Shown here in pieces: positions 6,340-16,075 of a stretch of 19,330 bases of DNA. This stretch comes from Jaenimonas drosophilae. Taxonomy: Eukaryota; Euglenozoa; Kinetoplastea; Trypanosomatida; Trypanosomatidae. The DNA lies in the NCBI GenBank assembly GCA_030849065.1, contig JASAON010001384.1, positions 1 through 19,330 of the forward strand, written 5' to 3'. The position numbers and the translations under genes were made by a program. The stretch's first letter is position 1. Every line of letters starts with the position of its first letter. The notes beneath the pieces are model-generated. The model did no database searches. It had not been told where the DNA came from and saw only the letters and a program-made list of their open reading frames with translations.

Positions 6340-9300
6340 ATGCTGAGCTTCAAGAAGATTGCCGGCTTCCTCAAGAACGTGGGGAAGCGCGAGACGGCCT
6401 CGACCAACACCGGGCCAACCAGCACACCAAACGCCGCCGCCTCTCAGCCGAGTGCCAGCAATGATGTGGAGCATCCCTCCGCCTTCGCGGATAACACGAT
6501 GCCCGCCAGCACCATTCTCCGAGGCCTTCAACCAAATGCTGATACGCAAGAGATCCTCCATCACATTGATCATGTAGTACAGGCACGCATGCTGGAGATT
6601 GTTGGCGTCTCGGCTGCCGGAGATGTGCTGGCCGCCACCAACGCTAGCCACGACGATGCTGCTCTAACCAACCCACTCATGGGGCCGGTGGAGGGAGGTA
6701 CCGATGCTGCAATGCCATCAGCAGCAGAGATGGAGCACCTGAATGCGGCACCCTCCTCGACGCAGTCACGGGAAGTGTCAGCCGCCTTGCCCTCAACCGC
6801 CGCGGATGAGGAGGATGGTGCCTCACCGCACGTGAGCTGCCCCGCAGAGCTCGATGCCACCACCGCCTCTCCGCACAACACAACGATGAGCTCCGCGATA
6901 GATACGTTGAGCGGCACGACCCGCGGCCTTGATTTGGCCGCCATCACCGCCGCCCTTCCCCTCACCGCGAGCTTCCACGCTGTTGGCGGATTTAGCCTCC
7001 TCTCATGCGTTCCGGGCCTCGCTGACTCCTTCGCGGTGAAGGCGAGCCACACTTGCGGTGTCGGGGCATCAGAACATGGCCGAGAGGCCTGTGTGGCGTG
7101 CGCCACCCTCGCCCTGCGACGGCAGGATCGGGCGGAGATGATTGATGCCTTGGATGTGTGCCTCCAGGAGGTGCCGAATGAGGAGGTGGAGGATGCCAAC
7201 CCCACAGCTGCAGCTTCAACATCTGCGCCTGCTGTTGCTTTATCATCATCACGCGCCATCACGCCACCAACATCTCCATCTAAAAATGCGGTGGCAGAAG
7301 TTGTTGGTACCGCCGCCGCCGCTGACAAGAACACGTCGGCAGCCGACGTCATCTCCCCCGGCGGTGATGCGGCTTCTGTGGGTTTGCGGTCGGGCGATCG
7401 TACGCCAGACGTGGAGAGGGTGATGATGATGGGGGCAGCAGCAGCAGCCACAACGTCGGAGGCGAGCCCCGCCACACCGAAGCCCATCTTCACCGTCTTT
7501 GAGTGGCGGCTCCTCCTCCTGCGCATCGTGGATGTGCTGGTGGAGATTGATCGCGCCATCTACGCCGAGCGCTCCGCCCGTGTCCAGGATCTCACCGACC
7601 AACTTTTGCTCCTCTACGTGGATGAGGCGCGCGCTGCTGCCGCGGCGAGCGGCTTGACGATGCCCGAGAACACCTCCCTCGCAGATTCCGTCAGTGGAGC
7701 TGGTGATAGCCAATCACCCGCCATGATTAGCCCAATGAATCGTAGTGCCGTGGCGGTGCCACAGTTTTCACACCCGCCGACAGACCCTAGCGCATCGCCC
7801 GTTCCATCCAGAACAGGAGAGCCGGAGGTGCTGAGCACCATCTCGGGCACGGAGCTGATGATGCCCGCTGCGGTGGTGGCGGCGGATGTGGTGGCCACGC
7901 AGGAACGCAAGAAGCGCCTGCAATCGGAGAAGGACAAGATCGTGGAGGATATTATCAGCGCGGCCTGCTCCCTGGCAACATGGGCGGTGCTTCGATCTAT
8001 TCTGCGCCAACACGTGGAGCGACTGCGCATCAAGCGTGAGACGTTGGCGCAACGCCCAGATGCCATGGCACAGCCATCATCACCAGCAGCGACCCCCACC
8101 GCCGCTGCCGCGAGCTCCCAGCCAAGTGCTGAGGCATCCACCAACACGGAGCCGAAGCGTAGTGCCACACTGGGGCTCCCGCCACTTCACCAGACCATCT
8201 CCGCCACCACCTTACCTCGACGCAGCGCGTCAGGCCTCGCCGCCACCACAGGCGCGATACAACTCACCGGAGGTGCCACCACCACCTCATCTTCCTTCCT
8301 CAAGGCCCACATTCAGAAGGAGGCGGTCATCCGCATGGATTGGCGTGCCATCGTACATGATCTTCGTGATTTGTTGCAGCTCACCGCCGACCCTCTTGCT
8401 GCCTCGGTCTTATGCGCCAGTTTCCTCCGCGACGATGGCCGTGAGCTGATGCTCTGCATGCTGCAAGAACCGAAGCCACGCTCATTGATGGAGGAGCTCG
8501 TGGCCCGTCGCCGGCACATGCAGCAGGAGCACCAACAACGCTTCCTCGCCGCCACCTCCGCCTCTGCCCCGTCCTCGCCACCCCAGACTACCGCTGCGGC
8601 CCCAACAACGATGAGCACCACCTCTCCAACACCATCCGCATTGAGCTCCTCCACCTCCTCTCTTCGTGGCCCGAGCAAGGCACCCACGCCGCTCTCCAGC
8701 ATGAACCTCTTTGGCGCGGCGAGCAGCACCACGCAGGAGGGATCCACGGCCCTCTACAACCACGATGAGGTGGTTCTCGATGACTTGATTGGTGAGCTGG
8801 ACTACATGTATACGGAAGGAATTGGCAAGACGTGGTCGGCCTACTTGGAGCAGTGGGTGCAGCAGCAGCCCATGGCGCAGGCCGCCCCGGCCACCACCAC
8901 CTCGGGCACCTCAGCTGATGCATCGCTGCCCTCCTCTCCTCACACAGACGCGGAGGAGCCCCGGGCCACAGCCACCAACTTTTCCTCCCACGACCGCGAT
9001 ACGCTCGATGAGACGGAGGGGCCTGACCCCACCCGCGAAGATGAGCTCTGCGTGCTGAGCCAGCGCGCCACGGCCTTCTTCTTTTGCTCGGATGATTGGC
9101 CCATGGACCGGCGTGCCGCCGCCTTCAGCCGCATTCACGAAGGCATGCACCGTCTATTGAAGTCGGAATGGGAGCGCGGAGATCTTGGTGGCTGCGGAAG
9201 CACCGTCCTTGCTGCGCGTGGCAAGAACAGCCACGCCTGTGCATCTGAGGATGAGGGCCGCTGGATGCCCGCGACCGTCACGCTCTCCGGAAGCAGCCGC

Positions 9301-12300
9301 ACACCAAAAGCTGGTGAGCTCATGTTGCGTTGCGAGACCTCCACCCACCACGACTTCCTGCTTCGCATTCTAAACATTGGCTGGTCTGCCGCCCTGCACA
9401 AACACATTGAGCACTGCCTGGTGGATCGCCCACCCCAACTTGATCGTGCGGAGCTCTTCTCGCAGGAGGAGCGCGCCAACGCAGGCGTTTTCAGCAACTT
9501 CCGCTCCCGCCAGCGCGCCCTGGCCTCTCTCATTCACGTGCGTCTCAGCGCGGGAAAGAATCAGGAGGCTCGGGTGATCGCCCGCAAACACTTCAAGAAC
9601 GAAACACGGGAGTGGAGCAGCCGCGGCCAGACGGTTTTTTCTGCGGTGCGCTACTTACAGTCAATGGTGCAGCTCGTGCGATCGCAGGCCGCCTGCCGCG
9701 CACACGGCGCCGTCATTGAAACGGTGCAGTTTGTTCTTCCGCAAGCTCGCTTGTGCGAGCAGATGCTCCACGTTCTCGCCCCACGCCCACGGGGGGCCTT
9801 TGTGCTTCGCTTCAGTGAGTCTCGCTCGAAGCTGCTCCGCGCACGGCTCTATCTCCTCAAGGAGTGTTGGCACTCCTACGCCATCTTCAATGACCGCCTG
9901 AAGGCAGAGAAGTACTTTCAGGATTATGTGCAGATTCTTCGTTTGCTGCGGCTGAGCCAGAGGAACGGGGAGATGTTCGAGGCACTCATGGAGCGTGGCA
10001 GCCAATTCATGCACCACAAGGAGTACCGCCAATCGGTGGAGATGTTTCGGTCTGCCGTCGCCCTCGCCAAGTCGGCGCTCGCGTCCTATGAGGCCTCCGT
10101 GGCACCATCGAGTGGCACGCAGCCACTCACGAGCAGCCATGGCACCTTTGCCACAACCACGGGAGAGGGGCCTCATCCACCACCGGCTTCATCAGCAACA
10201 ACAACAACTGCTTCAGGAAATGCGGCCGCCTTTCACTCGAAGCTCCATCTCCGTGTTGCAGGCTCTGGCAGCCTTACCAGTGGTGAGGAGCACTGCCCCA
10301 ACAGCCGCCTCTCCCTCGACATGGAGCTCCCCTGGCGGGTGGCGGAGAGTGAGCGGATGTTGGCCCTCTCCTTCGTCACCCAGGCGGAGCATGAGGTGAA
10401 TGTGCGTGCACGACGCCAGGAGCTGAGCAACGCCGTGAATAACGCCTACGCCTCGCAAAATTCCTTACAACGTTGGCAATCCAAGGGCGGCACCCCGAAG
10501 CGGATGCTCACCGCCGTGCCGTGCAGCTTGACGGTGATGTGCAAGGCGCTGCTTCTTCTTGGCCAGCCAAAGAAGGCCGCCCTGCAGCTGGAGCCATTAA
10601 TTGAGGAGAAGGCCATGAGCGCCGTCGTGCGACCGCCAATGTGGCGTGAGATTCTGCACCCGACCGAGGAGCCCCTCACGGCTGAAGATATTGTGCTCCG
10701 CATGTACGTGAATGAGGTGAAGATTGCCGTTTTTCAGCTCTACACCCGCTGCCTCACTCGTTTTGATGGGGATCGTGCCCTCCGCGCCATTGAAAGTGTG
10801 CGCCAGCTGCTCATGGAGAGTGATACATGGATAACCTCTGTTGTGGGGCGCATCCAGGAGATTCAGCGCAGTGCGGTACACTCCCCACTGAATGCTGGCG
10901 GTGTTGGGCGCCACTCCATCGCCCTGAGTGTTGGCCAACCTGAATCCGTCAAGGTGGATAGCTCCGTCAGCGACATGCTCCGCTTCAAGTCGGAGGATGT
11001 GCAGAGCGTGGATTCACGCAGTGAGCAGGATGAGGGTCTTCCTCATCTTCGGGTGCTGCTGGATAGCCGGAGCGAGCGCATTACCGCTCTTCGTGCGCTG
11101 CGTCAGGGGAGCTCTGATGTACGCAAGGCCTACCGCGACTTGGAGATCGCGCGTGGCGATGCGCTGCGACGGCTTCTACGCTGGGAGGATGCGCTCGAGG
11201 CCTACACCAACGCCCTCCTCTTTTGCCTCCGGGAGAAGGAGGCGGCGGCAGTAGCGGCGAGCTCGCGCGGTGGTGAGGTGGATGCCTCCACCACCGCGGC
11301 CAAGCGCATGCCCGGCTACCACCAACAGCTGCAGATGCTCTTTTCCTCCCCACTACGTCAGGAGAGCTCCATCATGTTTGATACCACCAACGCCGCCGTT
11401 GCGTCTCCCCTCCTCTCACGTGACGATGACTTCTTCGAGATGCTCGATAATGAGGCTGACGAGACCATTCGCGGTGGTCAGGCTGGCGATTTTGAGAGCT
11501 CTGGAGGGGCTGAGAAGGATCTGCGCGCGGTTGTGGCACGCGAGGAGCACTCTGATTATCACGCCGTGGAGTCTCTCGTGCTGAGCAAGCTCGCCAAGGT
11601 TCATTGCGCGCTGGATAATGCGCAGCTGGCCATTTATTTTCACAAGTTGGTGCTGCTCCACGCGACGGAGTGTGGGGATGTACTGCTCCAGTACCAATCC
11701 ATGCTGCGACTGGCACGCCTCTACACAGCGGCCAAGATGCAGGAGGATGCGCGGGAGATGTGGGAGAAGGTGAGCGAGCTCGCCAAGGAGTATGAAGATG
11801 CGGAGGTCAGCCGTGAAACAACACGCAACATCGTCTCGGCACAGGAGGCGGCGGGGATGTACTTGGATGTGGTTGGCTCCGCGCAGGAGCTCGATCGGCT
11901 CGCGGTGGAGGCCGAAGGAACCGCCGATGCCACGGCCGATCGTCGCTACGCCCTCGAGGCTCTCGCTAATGCACATTTGGAGCTCGCGCAGTTTGATAAG
12001 TGCCTCGAGGCCCTCGACCAACGCGAGCAGGTGCAGGAGAAGGCGGCGGAGTGGAGTGGGAAGCTTCTCAGCCTGCGGGCGCGTGCGCTGCTCGGGGAAG
12101 GGAAGAGCGCCGAGGCCATCAAGGTGCTTCAGCGATGGGTGGTGAAGGCGAAGCAGCTCCGCAACTACGTGGAGCTCGGCAAGGCGCACGTCGCGCTCGC
12201 ACAGGCATACTCGATGGATCGCAGCATCTTCAAGGCACGGCGGAGCCACCAATCTGCCCTGGACGCCTTCGCCCTCGCACAAGACTTGTGTGGGGCGGCC

Positions 12301-15114
12301 AAGGAGAAGGTGCTGGAGTCGGCGAGGTGGTTGGTGCACGATCACTACCTCAACACGGAGGATATCCAGGTGGATGCCACACTCGTTGCGGATCTGCGCG
12401 CGGAGGAGGCCAAGTCTGGCCGGCGGGGCTCCACCCACGGCCTGTTGCACAACAACTGCGGTGATTTAGCAGCCATGTTGGCAGAAGATGAAAAACTGCG
12501 CAACCACAATGACCAGGGCGATGATGGGGATGCCGTTGTGGTTGGTGCGGCGCGTGGCGTGGTGGGTGGATCCGTTGAAGAGATGTTGGCCGCAGACTGG
12601 GATCTCGGTGACTCGGATGAGGCCATCGATCGTGGCTTCAGCTTTTGCCAGCTGGAGAGAGGGGAGGATGCGGTGCTGAGTGAGGCACGGCCCTTTCACA
12701 ACGATGATGATGGTGATGATGATGATATTGATGATATTGAGGAGCATGAGGATGGCACAGAGGAGGGCGTGGCAGAGACTAGAGAAGGATCCTCACCTGA
12801 AGAGATATGCGCACAAGAGAGAAGAGCTTGGCTTGATGCACGGATCGCCGCCCTCGAACAGAAGAGAGATGAGGTACTGGCGGATAGCGAAGCCATTGAA
12901 GCGAAGATTGCAGAGCTCACCAAGGCTCATGAGCTGAAGAAGGAGGAACGCCGCCAACGGAAGGAACGCAAACTCCGAGAGATCATCGAGGAGGCGGCCC
13001 AGACGAGCTCCCCGGCCCCCCCAGACGAGCACCACTCAAACCAGGAAGAAGGTGATGGTGAGGATGAGGATGAGGGCAGCGATGCGCCACCACGCCACAG
13101 CACCAGCCCCACCATGGCCGGCAGCAACGGCAGCTTCTCCAACACAAGCTTCACGCCCGCCCCGAACCCATCCGCAGACGCCATGGTGGCCGCCGTCGTG
13201 GCACCACCACTTACTGTTCCAACAACAACAACAACTTCATCTACGCCTCAGTCTGGCACGTTGGCCTCTGCCCACGTGACGATTTGCAAACGTCCAGCCG
13301 CCGCAGCGAAGGGCACCGACGTGCTCGAGGAGCACATCATCGCACCGAGCGTCTCAACCTCCAAAACCACCGTGGGTGAGATGGCGGCGGCGGCGGCGGC
13401 GGCGGCGCGCAGCACGAGCCCCGTTGCGTCGCGGCCCAACAACAGCAAGACGGAGAACGGCGGGGTGGTGGATGGCCGACGTGGCAGCATGCAATCACAC
13501 CCGCTCGCCATGAGCCTCAACGATGAGGATGAGCTCCCGCCGGTGGATTATCGCAGCCCTGCACGCGTTGGCAGCCGATGCTTCCGTCGCTCGCTGGAAT
13601 CGATGGAGCAGGCGAAGCAGCTCCTGATGCTTCCACGCAACACACAACGCCACGCCAGCATTCGCTATTCCCCGGCTGAGGCCGTGGATGTTGCCCTCCG
13701 CGCACACCCACGCGCCACCTTCGTCTTTTTTTTTGCGGAGTACGCGACGGAGAGCAGCTCATGCTACGACGTGATTATCCGGCCAGCGCAACGCTCCCAC
13801 TTCATTTATCGCACCGCGCAGGTAACGTCGGTGGCGAAGTATCACGCCACGAGCGATGCAGCGAAGCGGGCGATGGCAATGATGAAGATGATGAGGCGGC
13901 CACAGTGCCGCCACGATGGCAGCAATGTTGGTGCCACCATCTCCACCTCCACCTCCACGGCCAGCCTCTCGACCACCCCCACCACACCCGCCACCACAAC
14001 AACCAACAACAACAACAACACCACGTCTGCTGCCACCTTCACCAAGGAGAGCCTGCAGGAGCTCGTAGAGGCCGCCGACCGCGACCTCCGCAACAAGTTG
14101 GTGGATGTATATGAGGAGTTGTGGGAGCCGGTGAACCTCGGCCTCGAACGCGCGGGTGTGCCGGAGTCGCTGTGCGAGATGATGATCATCGTGGCGGATC
14201 TCTCCCTCCTCCACACCCCGTTTGCCGCACTACTTCCGCGTGGAGGTGCGGGGCAGACGGATGCTCCGGCAACCACACTGGGTGCGCGGGTGCCACTCGT
14301 CGTGACGCCCGCCCTTGACCACTTCCTCCACCACAGCCTCGCACGTTCACCCACAACATTCAACGCCGGGCGCAGACTTCTTCTGCTGCCACGCCTGGAT
14401 CAGGAGTCGGAGGAGGCAGAGACGGAGGCTGCCCCGCCGGCACACGCACACAGCATCATCCCCACCACACCTTCCACCGCTCAGCTGAAGGATCATGGCC
14501 AGTATATGAGCACGCAACACGCCGCGGAGCTTCGCGCCGTTGTTGAGGCGCACTACAACACCGCCGCCTGGGATGTTCGTCCTGGATGTACCAAGGCCAA
14601 CATCTTCAGCGCTTGCGTGGAGCGCATCCAACACCGCCCACCTCTGCGTGTGGTGGTGGCGCTCTCTCCGCCACACGAGGATTGGCTCGTGGCTGCTGAT
14701 GGCACCTTTTCCTTGGTGGATGTTCTTGGTGGCCATCACACACATCATCATTTGCATCCCAACGCGACGAGCCCCGCCACGGGCCTGACCCCCGCGATGA
14801 GCGAGGTGGAGCTGGTGGTGGTGGCACACAGCCGCACCCACCCTGCCACCTCCATGTGTGCGGGCTCCACGACGCAGTTGTGCGTTCAGCTCAATCTGCC
14901 ACGCGTGTTGCGGGTTGAGCTCGAGGAGGGAGCCTGCGTCACGGCGCAACACCTCAACTTTGTTGGTGCCTACCTCCACCACCTCCATCGCATTCATCAG
15001 TGTGGGCTACATCATGGTTATGCCCTCGCACTGCAGCTGACGATGCAGGAGGCGGTGGCGCGGTGCTGGCCAACTTCGGTGTGGGCCGCCTTCACGCTCG
15101 TTGGAGCGCCATAA
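6340..15114 (+). CDS. Giant TPR-solenoid protein with C-terminal CHAT (caspase-like) domain
   Basis: Predicted protein of 2,924 residues. Order of parts: a basic amphipathic N-terminal helix (1-17); Ala/Thr/Ser-rich linkers alternating with helical segments (18-1040); helical, TPR-like pairs from about 1048 to 1265, for example KEYRQSVEMFRSAVALAKSA; more TPR-like repeats at ~1600-1635 (RWEDALEAYTNAL) and 1743-2000 (NAQLAIYFHKLVLLH, KSAEAIKVLQRWV); an Asp/Glu stretch (~2119-2145); a coiled coil (2158-2221); low complexity including Ala8 (2349-2356); and a CHAT domain (~2448-2924). CHAT support: LRNKLVDVYEELWEPV then MIIVADLSLLHTPFAALLP, matching the usual 'iiPdg-L--lPFaAL', and the terminal WAAFTLVG (2915-2922). 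CHAT is a caspase/separase-clan protease fold, often fused to TPRs that recognise substrate. Here the catalytic His and Cys positions appear to be Pro2777 and Ser2831, suggesting a pseudo-enzyme. 6340 is the first ATG after the acceptor. Separase shares solenoid-plus-protease architecture, but the C-terminal motif favours CHAT. Confidence 0.88.
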   Translation: MLSFKKIAGFLKNVGKRETASTNTGPTSTPNAAASQPSASNDVEHPSAFADNTMPASTILRGLQPNADTQEILHHIDHVVQARMLEIVGVSAAGDVLAATNASHDDAALTNPLMGPVEGGTDAAMPSAAEMEHLNAAPSSTQSREVSAALPSTAADEEDGASPHVSCPAELDATTASPHNTTMSSAIDTLSGTTRGLDLAAITAALPLTASFHAVGGFSLLSCVPGLADSFAVKASHTCGVGASEHGREACVACATLALRRQDRAEMIDALDVCLQEVPNEEVEDANPTAAASTSAPAVALSSSRAITPPTSPSKNAVAEVVGTAAAADKNTSAADVISPGGDAASVGLRSGDRTPDVERVMMMGAAAAATTSEASPATPKPIFTVFEWRLLLLRIVDVLVEIDRAIYAERSARVQDLTDQLLLLYVDEARAAAAASGLTMPENTSLADSVSGAGDSQSPAMISPMNRSAVAVPQFSHPPTDPSASPVPSRTGEPEVLSTISGTELMMPAAVVAADVVATQERKKRLQSEKDKIVEDIISAACSLATWAVLRSILRQHVERLRIKRETLAQRPDAMAQPSSPAATPTAAAASSQPSAEASTNTEPKRSATLGLPPLHQTISATTLPRRSASGLAATTGAIQLTGGATTTSSSFLKAHIQKEAVIRMDWRAIVHDLRDLLQLTADPLAASVLCASFLRDDGRELMLCMLQEPKPRSLMEELVARRRHMQQEHQQRFLAATSASAPSSPPQTTAAAPTTMSTTSPTPSALSSSTSSLRGPSKAPTPLSSMNLFGAASSTTQEGSTALYNHDEVVLDDLIGELDYMYTEGIGKTWSAYLEQWVQQQPMAQAAPATTTSGTSADASLPSSPHTDAEEPRATATNFSSHDRDTLDETEGPDPTREDELCVLSQRATAFFFCSDDWPMDRRAAAFSRIHEGMHRLLKSEWERGDLGGCGSTVLAARGKNSHACASEDEGRWMPATVTLSGSSRTPKAGELMLRCETSTHHDFLLRILNIGWSAALHKHIEHCLVDRPPQLDRAELFSQEERANAGVFSNFRSRQRALASLIHVRLSAGKNQEARVIARKHFKNETREWSSRGQTVFSAVRYLQSMVQLVRSQAACRAHGAVIETVQFVLPQARLCEQMLHVLAPRPRGAFVLRFSESRSKLLRARLYLLKECWHSYAIFNDRLKAEKYFQDYVQILRLLRLSQRNGEMFEALMERGSQFMHHKEYRQSVEMFRSAVALAKSALASYEASVAPSSGTQPLTSSHGTFATTTGEGPHPPPASSATTTTASGNAAAFHSKLHLRVAGSGSLTSGEEHCPNSRLSLDMELPWRVAESERMLALSFVTQAEHEVNVRARRQELSNAVNNAYASQNSLQRWQSKGGTPKRMLTAVPCSLTVMCKALLLLGQPKKAALQLEPLIEEKAMSAVVRPPMWREILHPTEEPLTAEDIVLRMYVNEVKIAVFQLYTRCLTRFDGDRALRAIESVRQLLMESDTWITSVVGRIQEIQRSAVHSPLNAGGVGRHSIALSVGQPESVKVDSSVSDMLRFKSEDVQSVDSRSEQDEGLPHLRVLLDSRSERITALRALRQGSSDVRKAYRDLEIARGDALRRLLRWEDALEAYTNALLFCLREKEAAAVAASSRGGEVDASTTAAKRMPGYHQQLQMLFSSPLRQESSIMFDTTNAAVASPLLSRDDDFFEMLDNEADETIRGGQAGDFESSGGAEKDLRAVVAREEHSDYHAVESLVLSKLAKVHCALDNAQLAIYFHKLVLLHATECGDVLLQYQSMLRLARLYTAAKMQEDAREMWEKVSELAKEYEDAEVSRETTRNIVSAQEAAGMYLDVVGSAQELDRLAVEAEGTADATADRRYALEALANAHLELAQFDKCLEALDQREQVQEKAAEWSGKLLSLRARALLGEGKSAEAIKVLQRWVVKAKQLRNYVELGKAHVALAQAYSMDRSIFKARRSHQSALDAFALAQDLCGAAKEKVLESARWLVHDHYLNTEDIQVDATLVADLRAEEAKSGRRGSTHGLLHNNCGDLAAMLAEDEKLRNHNDQGDDGDAVVVGAARGVVGGSVEEMLAADWDLGDSDEAIDRGFSFCQLERGEDAVLSEARPFHNDDDGDDDDIDDIEEHEDGTEEGVAETREGSSPEEICAQERRAWLDARIAALEQKRDEVLADSEAIEAKIAELTKAHELKKEERRQRKERKLREIIEEAAQTSSPAPPDEHHSNQEEGDGEDEDEGSDAPPRHSTSPTMAGSNGSFSNTSFTPAPNPSADAMVAAVVAPPLTVPTTTTTSSTPQSGTLASAHVTICKRPAAAAKGTDVLEEHIIAPSVSTSKTTVGEMAAAAAAAARSTSPVASRPNNSKTENGGVVDGRRGSMQSHPLAMSLNDEDELPPVDYRSPARVGSRCFRRSLESMEQAKQLLMLPRNTQRHASIRYSPAEAVDVALRAHPRATFVFFFAEYATESSSCYDVIIRPAQRSHFIYRTAQVTSVAKYHATSDAAKRAMAMMKMMRRPQCRHDGSNVGATISTSTSTASLSTTPTTPATTTTNNNNNTTSAATFTKESLQELVEAADRDLRNKLVDVYEELWEPVNLGLERAGVPESLCEMMIIVADLSLLHTPFAALLPRGGAGQTDAPATTLGARVPLVVTPALDHFLHHSLARSPTTFNAGRRLLLLPRLDQESEEAETEAAPPAHAHSIIPTTPSTAQLKDHGQYMSTQHAAELRAVVEAHYNTAAWDVRPGCTKANIFSACVERIQHRPPLRVVVALSPPHEDWLVAADGTFSLVDVLGGHHTHHHLHPNATSPATGLTPAMSEVELVVVAHSRTHPATSMCAGSTTQLCVQLNLPRVLRVELEEGACVTAQHLNFVGAYLHHLHRIHQCGLHHGYALALQLTMQEAVARCWPTSVWAAFTLVGAP
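13384..13407 (+). repeat. (GCG)8 within the giant gene
   Basis: Eight consecutive GCG codons encode Ala2349-2356 in the linker before the CHAT domain. The pure codon run points to recent triplet expansion. Confidence 0.9.
13681..15111 (+). other. Region encoding the degenerate CHAT domain
   Basis: Residues ~2448-2924 of the giant protein. The first strand (ATFVFFFAEY) matches the opening 'alieYf' of CHAT domains. A Thr/Asn-rich insertion (~2520-2568) follows. Then come the LRNKLVDVYEELW helix, the IIVADLSLLHTPFAALLP strand-turn, the RRLLLLPRLD strand, the AAELRAVVEAHY helix, RVVVALSPP (expected His strand), VELVVVAHSRT (expected Cys strand) and the C-terminal helix-strand ending in WAAFTLVG. 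The order agrees with active CHAT proteins. The alignment is by eye, and the two catalytic positions look replaced. Confidence 0.7.
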
Positions 15115-15165
15115 CACACCTACGCTACTCTCTCCGCACCGAAACAACCACCGTGCAGTAGAAGG

Positions 15166-15166
<1 letters not shown>

Positions 15167-15196
<30 letters not shown>
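15167..15196. repeat. (GAT)10 microsatellite after the giant gene
   Basis: Ten uninterrupted GAT units begin 52 bases after the stop codon. ATCATC at 15205-15210 and again near 15227 is complementary, so the transcript could fold into a slipped GAT/ATC hairpin. Confidence 0.9.
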
Positions 15197-15542
15197 ACGC
15201 GCGCATCATCCTTCACGAGATCCTTCATCATCCACCACCACAACAATAATGCAACAGACATTGAAGTGATGGCGAAGAATGCGAGTAGGATGATACGCTT
15301 CATTATCGATGCGTTGTTCCTGTGTGCGTGTGTGGTTGTTGTGTGGTGGCATCCATCTCAACATGTATATCCCCTTTGGATCCACCGACACTCACGCACG
15401 CATCATCAGCAACCATCAACACAGTTGCGGCAATCATGCCCAACAATCCCAACCAATATGATGTCTGCGCAACAACACACTCTCACAAACATACACACAC
15501 GCACGACTCGCAGAAGCACCTTCCACCTACTCGTAACATAAT

Positions 15543-15560
15543 TGTGTGTGTGTGTGTGTG
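15543..15560. repeat. (TG)9 microsatellite
   Basis: Eighteen bases of TG on the + strand. Unlike the CA tracts of the preceding gap, the orientation here is reversed. Confidence 0.9.
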
Positions 15561-15920
15561 CTGCATATTCCTCCTCCTCTACGACCAACACCTTCTCTTC
15601 TTATGTTTTCTTGGTTGTGTTGTGTTGTGCCACAGTTCGTCTCCAGCGGGTGGTTGTCGTGTATCTTCATTCTCCTCCACCCTCTTCCACGCAATTGTGC
15701 GTGTGTGAGTGCGTTGATGTAGTGAGTGAGAGAGAGGTGGCACGTACATGCGAGATGCACTCAGCACAGACCACGAGACGACGATGTTGGCTACGCCTCG
15801 GGTGTTTTCAACTGTTGTTGCTATTATGTGTTTGGAGGTTCTTCTTTTCCCACGAAACAGAAAAAAAAACCCACGGAACTCGATGTGTGGCGTACGCAGA
15901 TACACATCATCGTCATCAAC

Positions 15921-15961
15921 ATCTTCTTCTTAATCCTGCTCTTCTTCTTTTCGTTTTGTAG
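15921..15961 (+). promoter_or_regulatory. Trans-splice acceptor of the EF-hand/Ubl-like gene
   Basis: A near-continuous pyrimidine tract (TTCTTCTT, CTCTTCTTCTTTTCGTTTTG) ends in TAG with AG at 15960-15961. This is a strong acceptor signal. The resulting leader is 223 bases and contains (CAA)6. Confidence 0.65.
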
Positions 15962-16075
15962 CAACACAGGAAGGCTTGGCTGCGTTGCTACAATCACCGA
16001 CCACCCACTTCATTTCTTCCGAACTCTGCATCCATCCACAGAGTAGCACGTGTGTGCAGATTTCATCGGTACACG

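Noticed and set aside
6570..7559. 329-codon ORF on the minus strand
   Set aside because: It is antisense to the low-complexity N-terminal part of the giant gene. The Ala/Ser-rich translation mirrors the sense repeats.
9970..9985. GTTCGAGGC, matching a tRNA box B
   Set aside because: It is inside the giant coding region with no box A or cloverleaf around it.
11416..12450. 344-codon ORF on the minus strand
   Set aside because: It lies wholly inside the TPR-coding part of the giant gene. Its openness follows from the G/C-ending codon bias of the sense strand, and its translation shows no recognisable domain.
13681..15114. Separase (peptidase C50) identity for the giant protein
   Set aside because: Overall layout is similar, but the C-terminal WAAFTLVG and the PFAALLP turn fit CHAT better, and the separase-type catalytic Cys context is not seen. 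Kept only as a weaker alternative.
15167..15196. (GAT)10 as a possible CRISPR-like or direct-repeat array
   Set aside because: It is a pure triplet microsatellite with no spacers, in a eukaryotic context.
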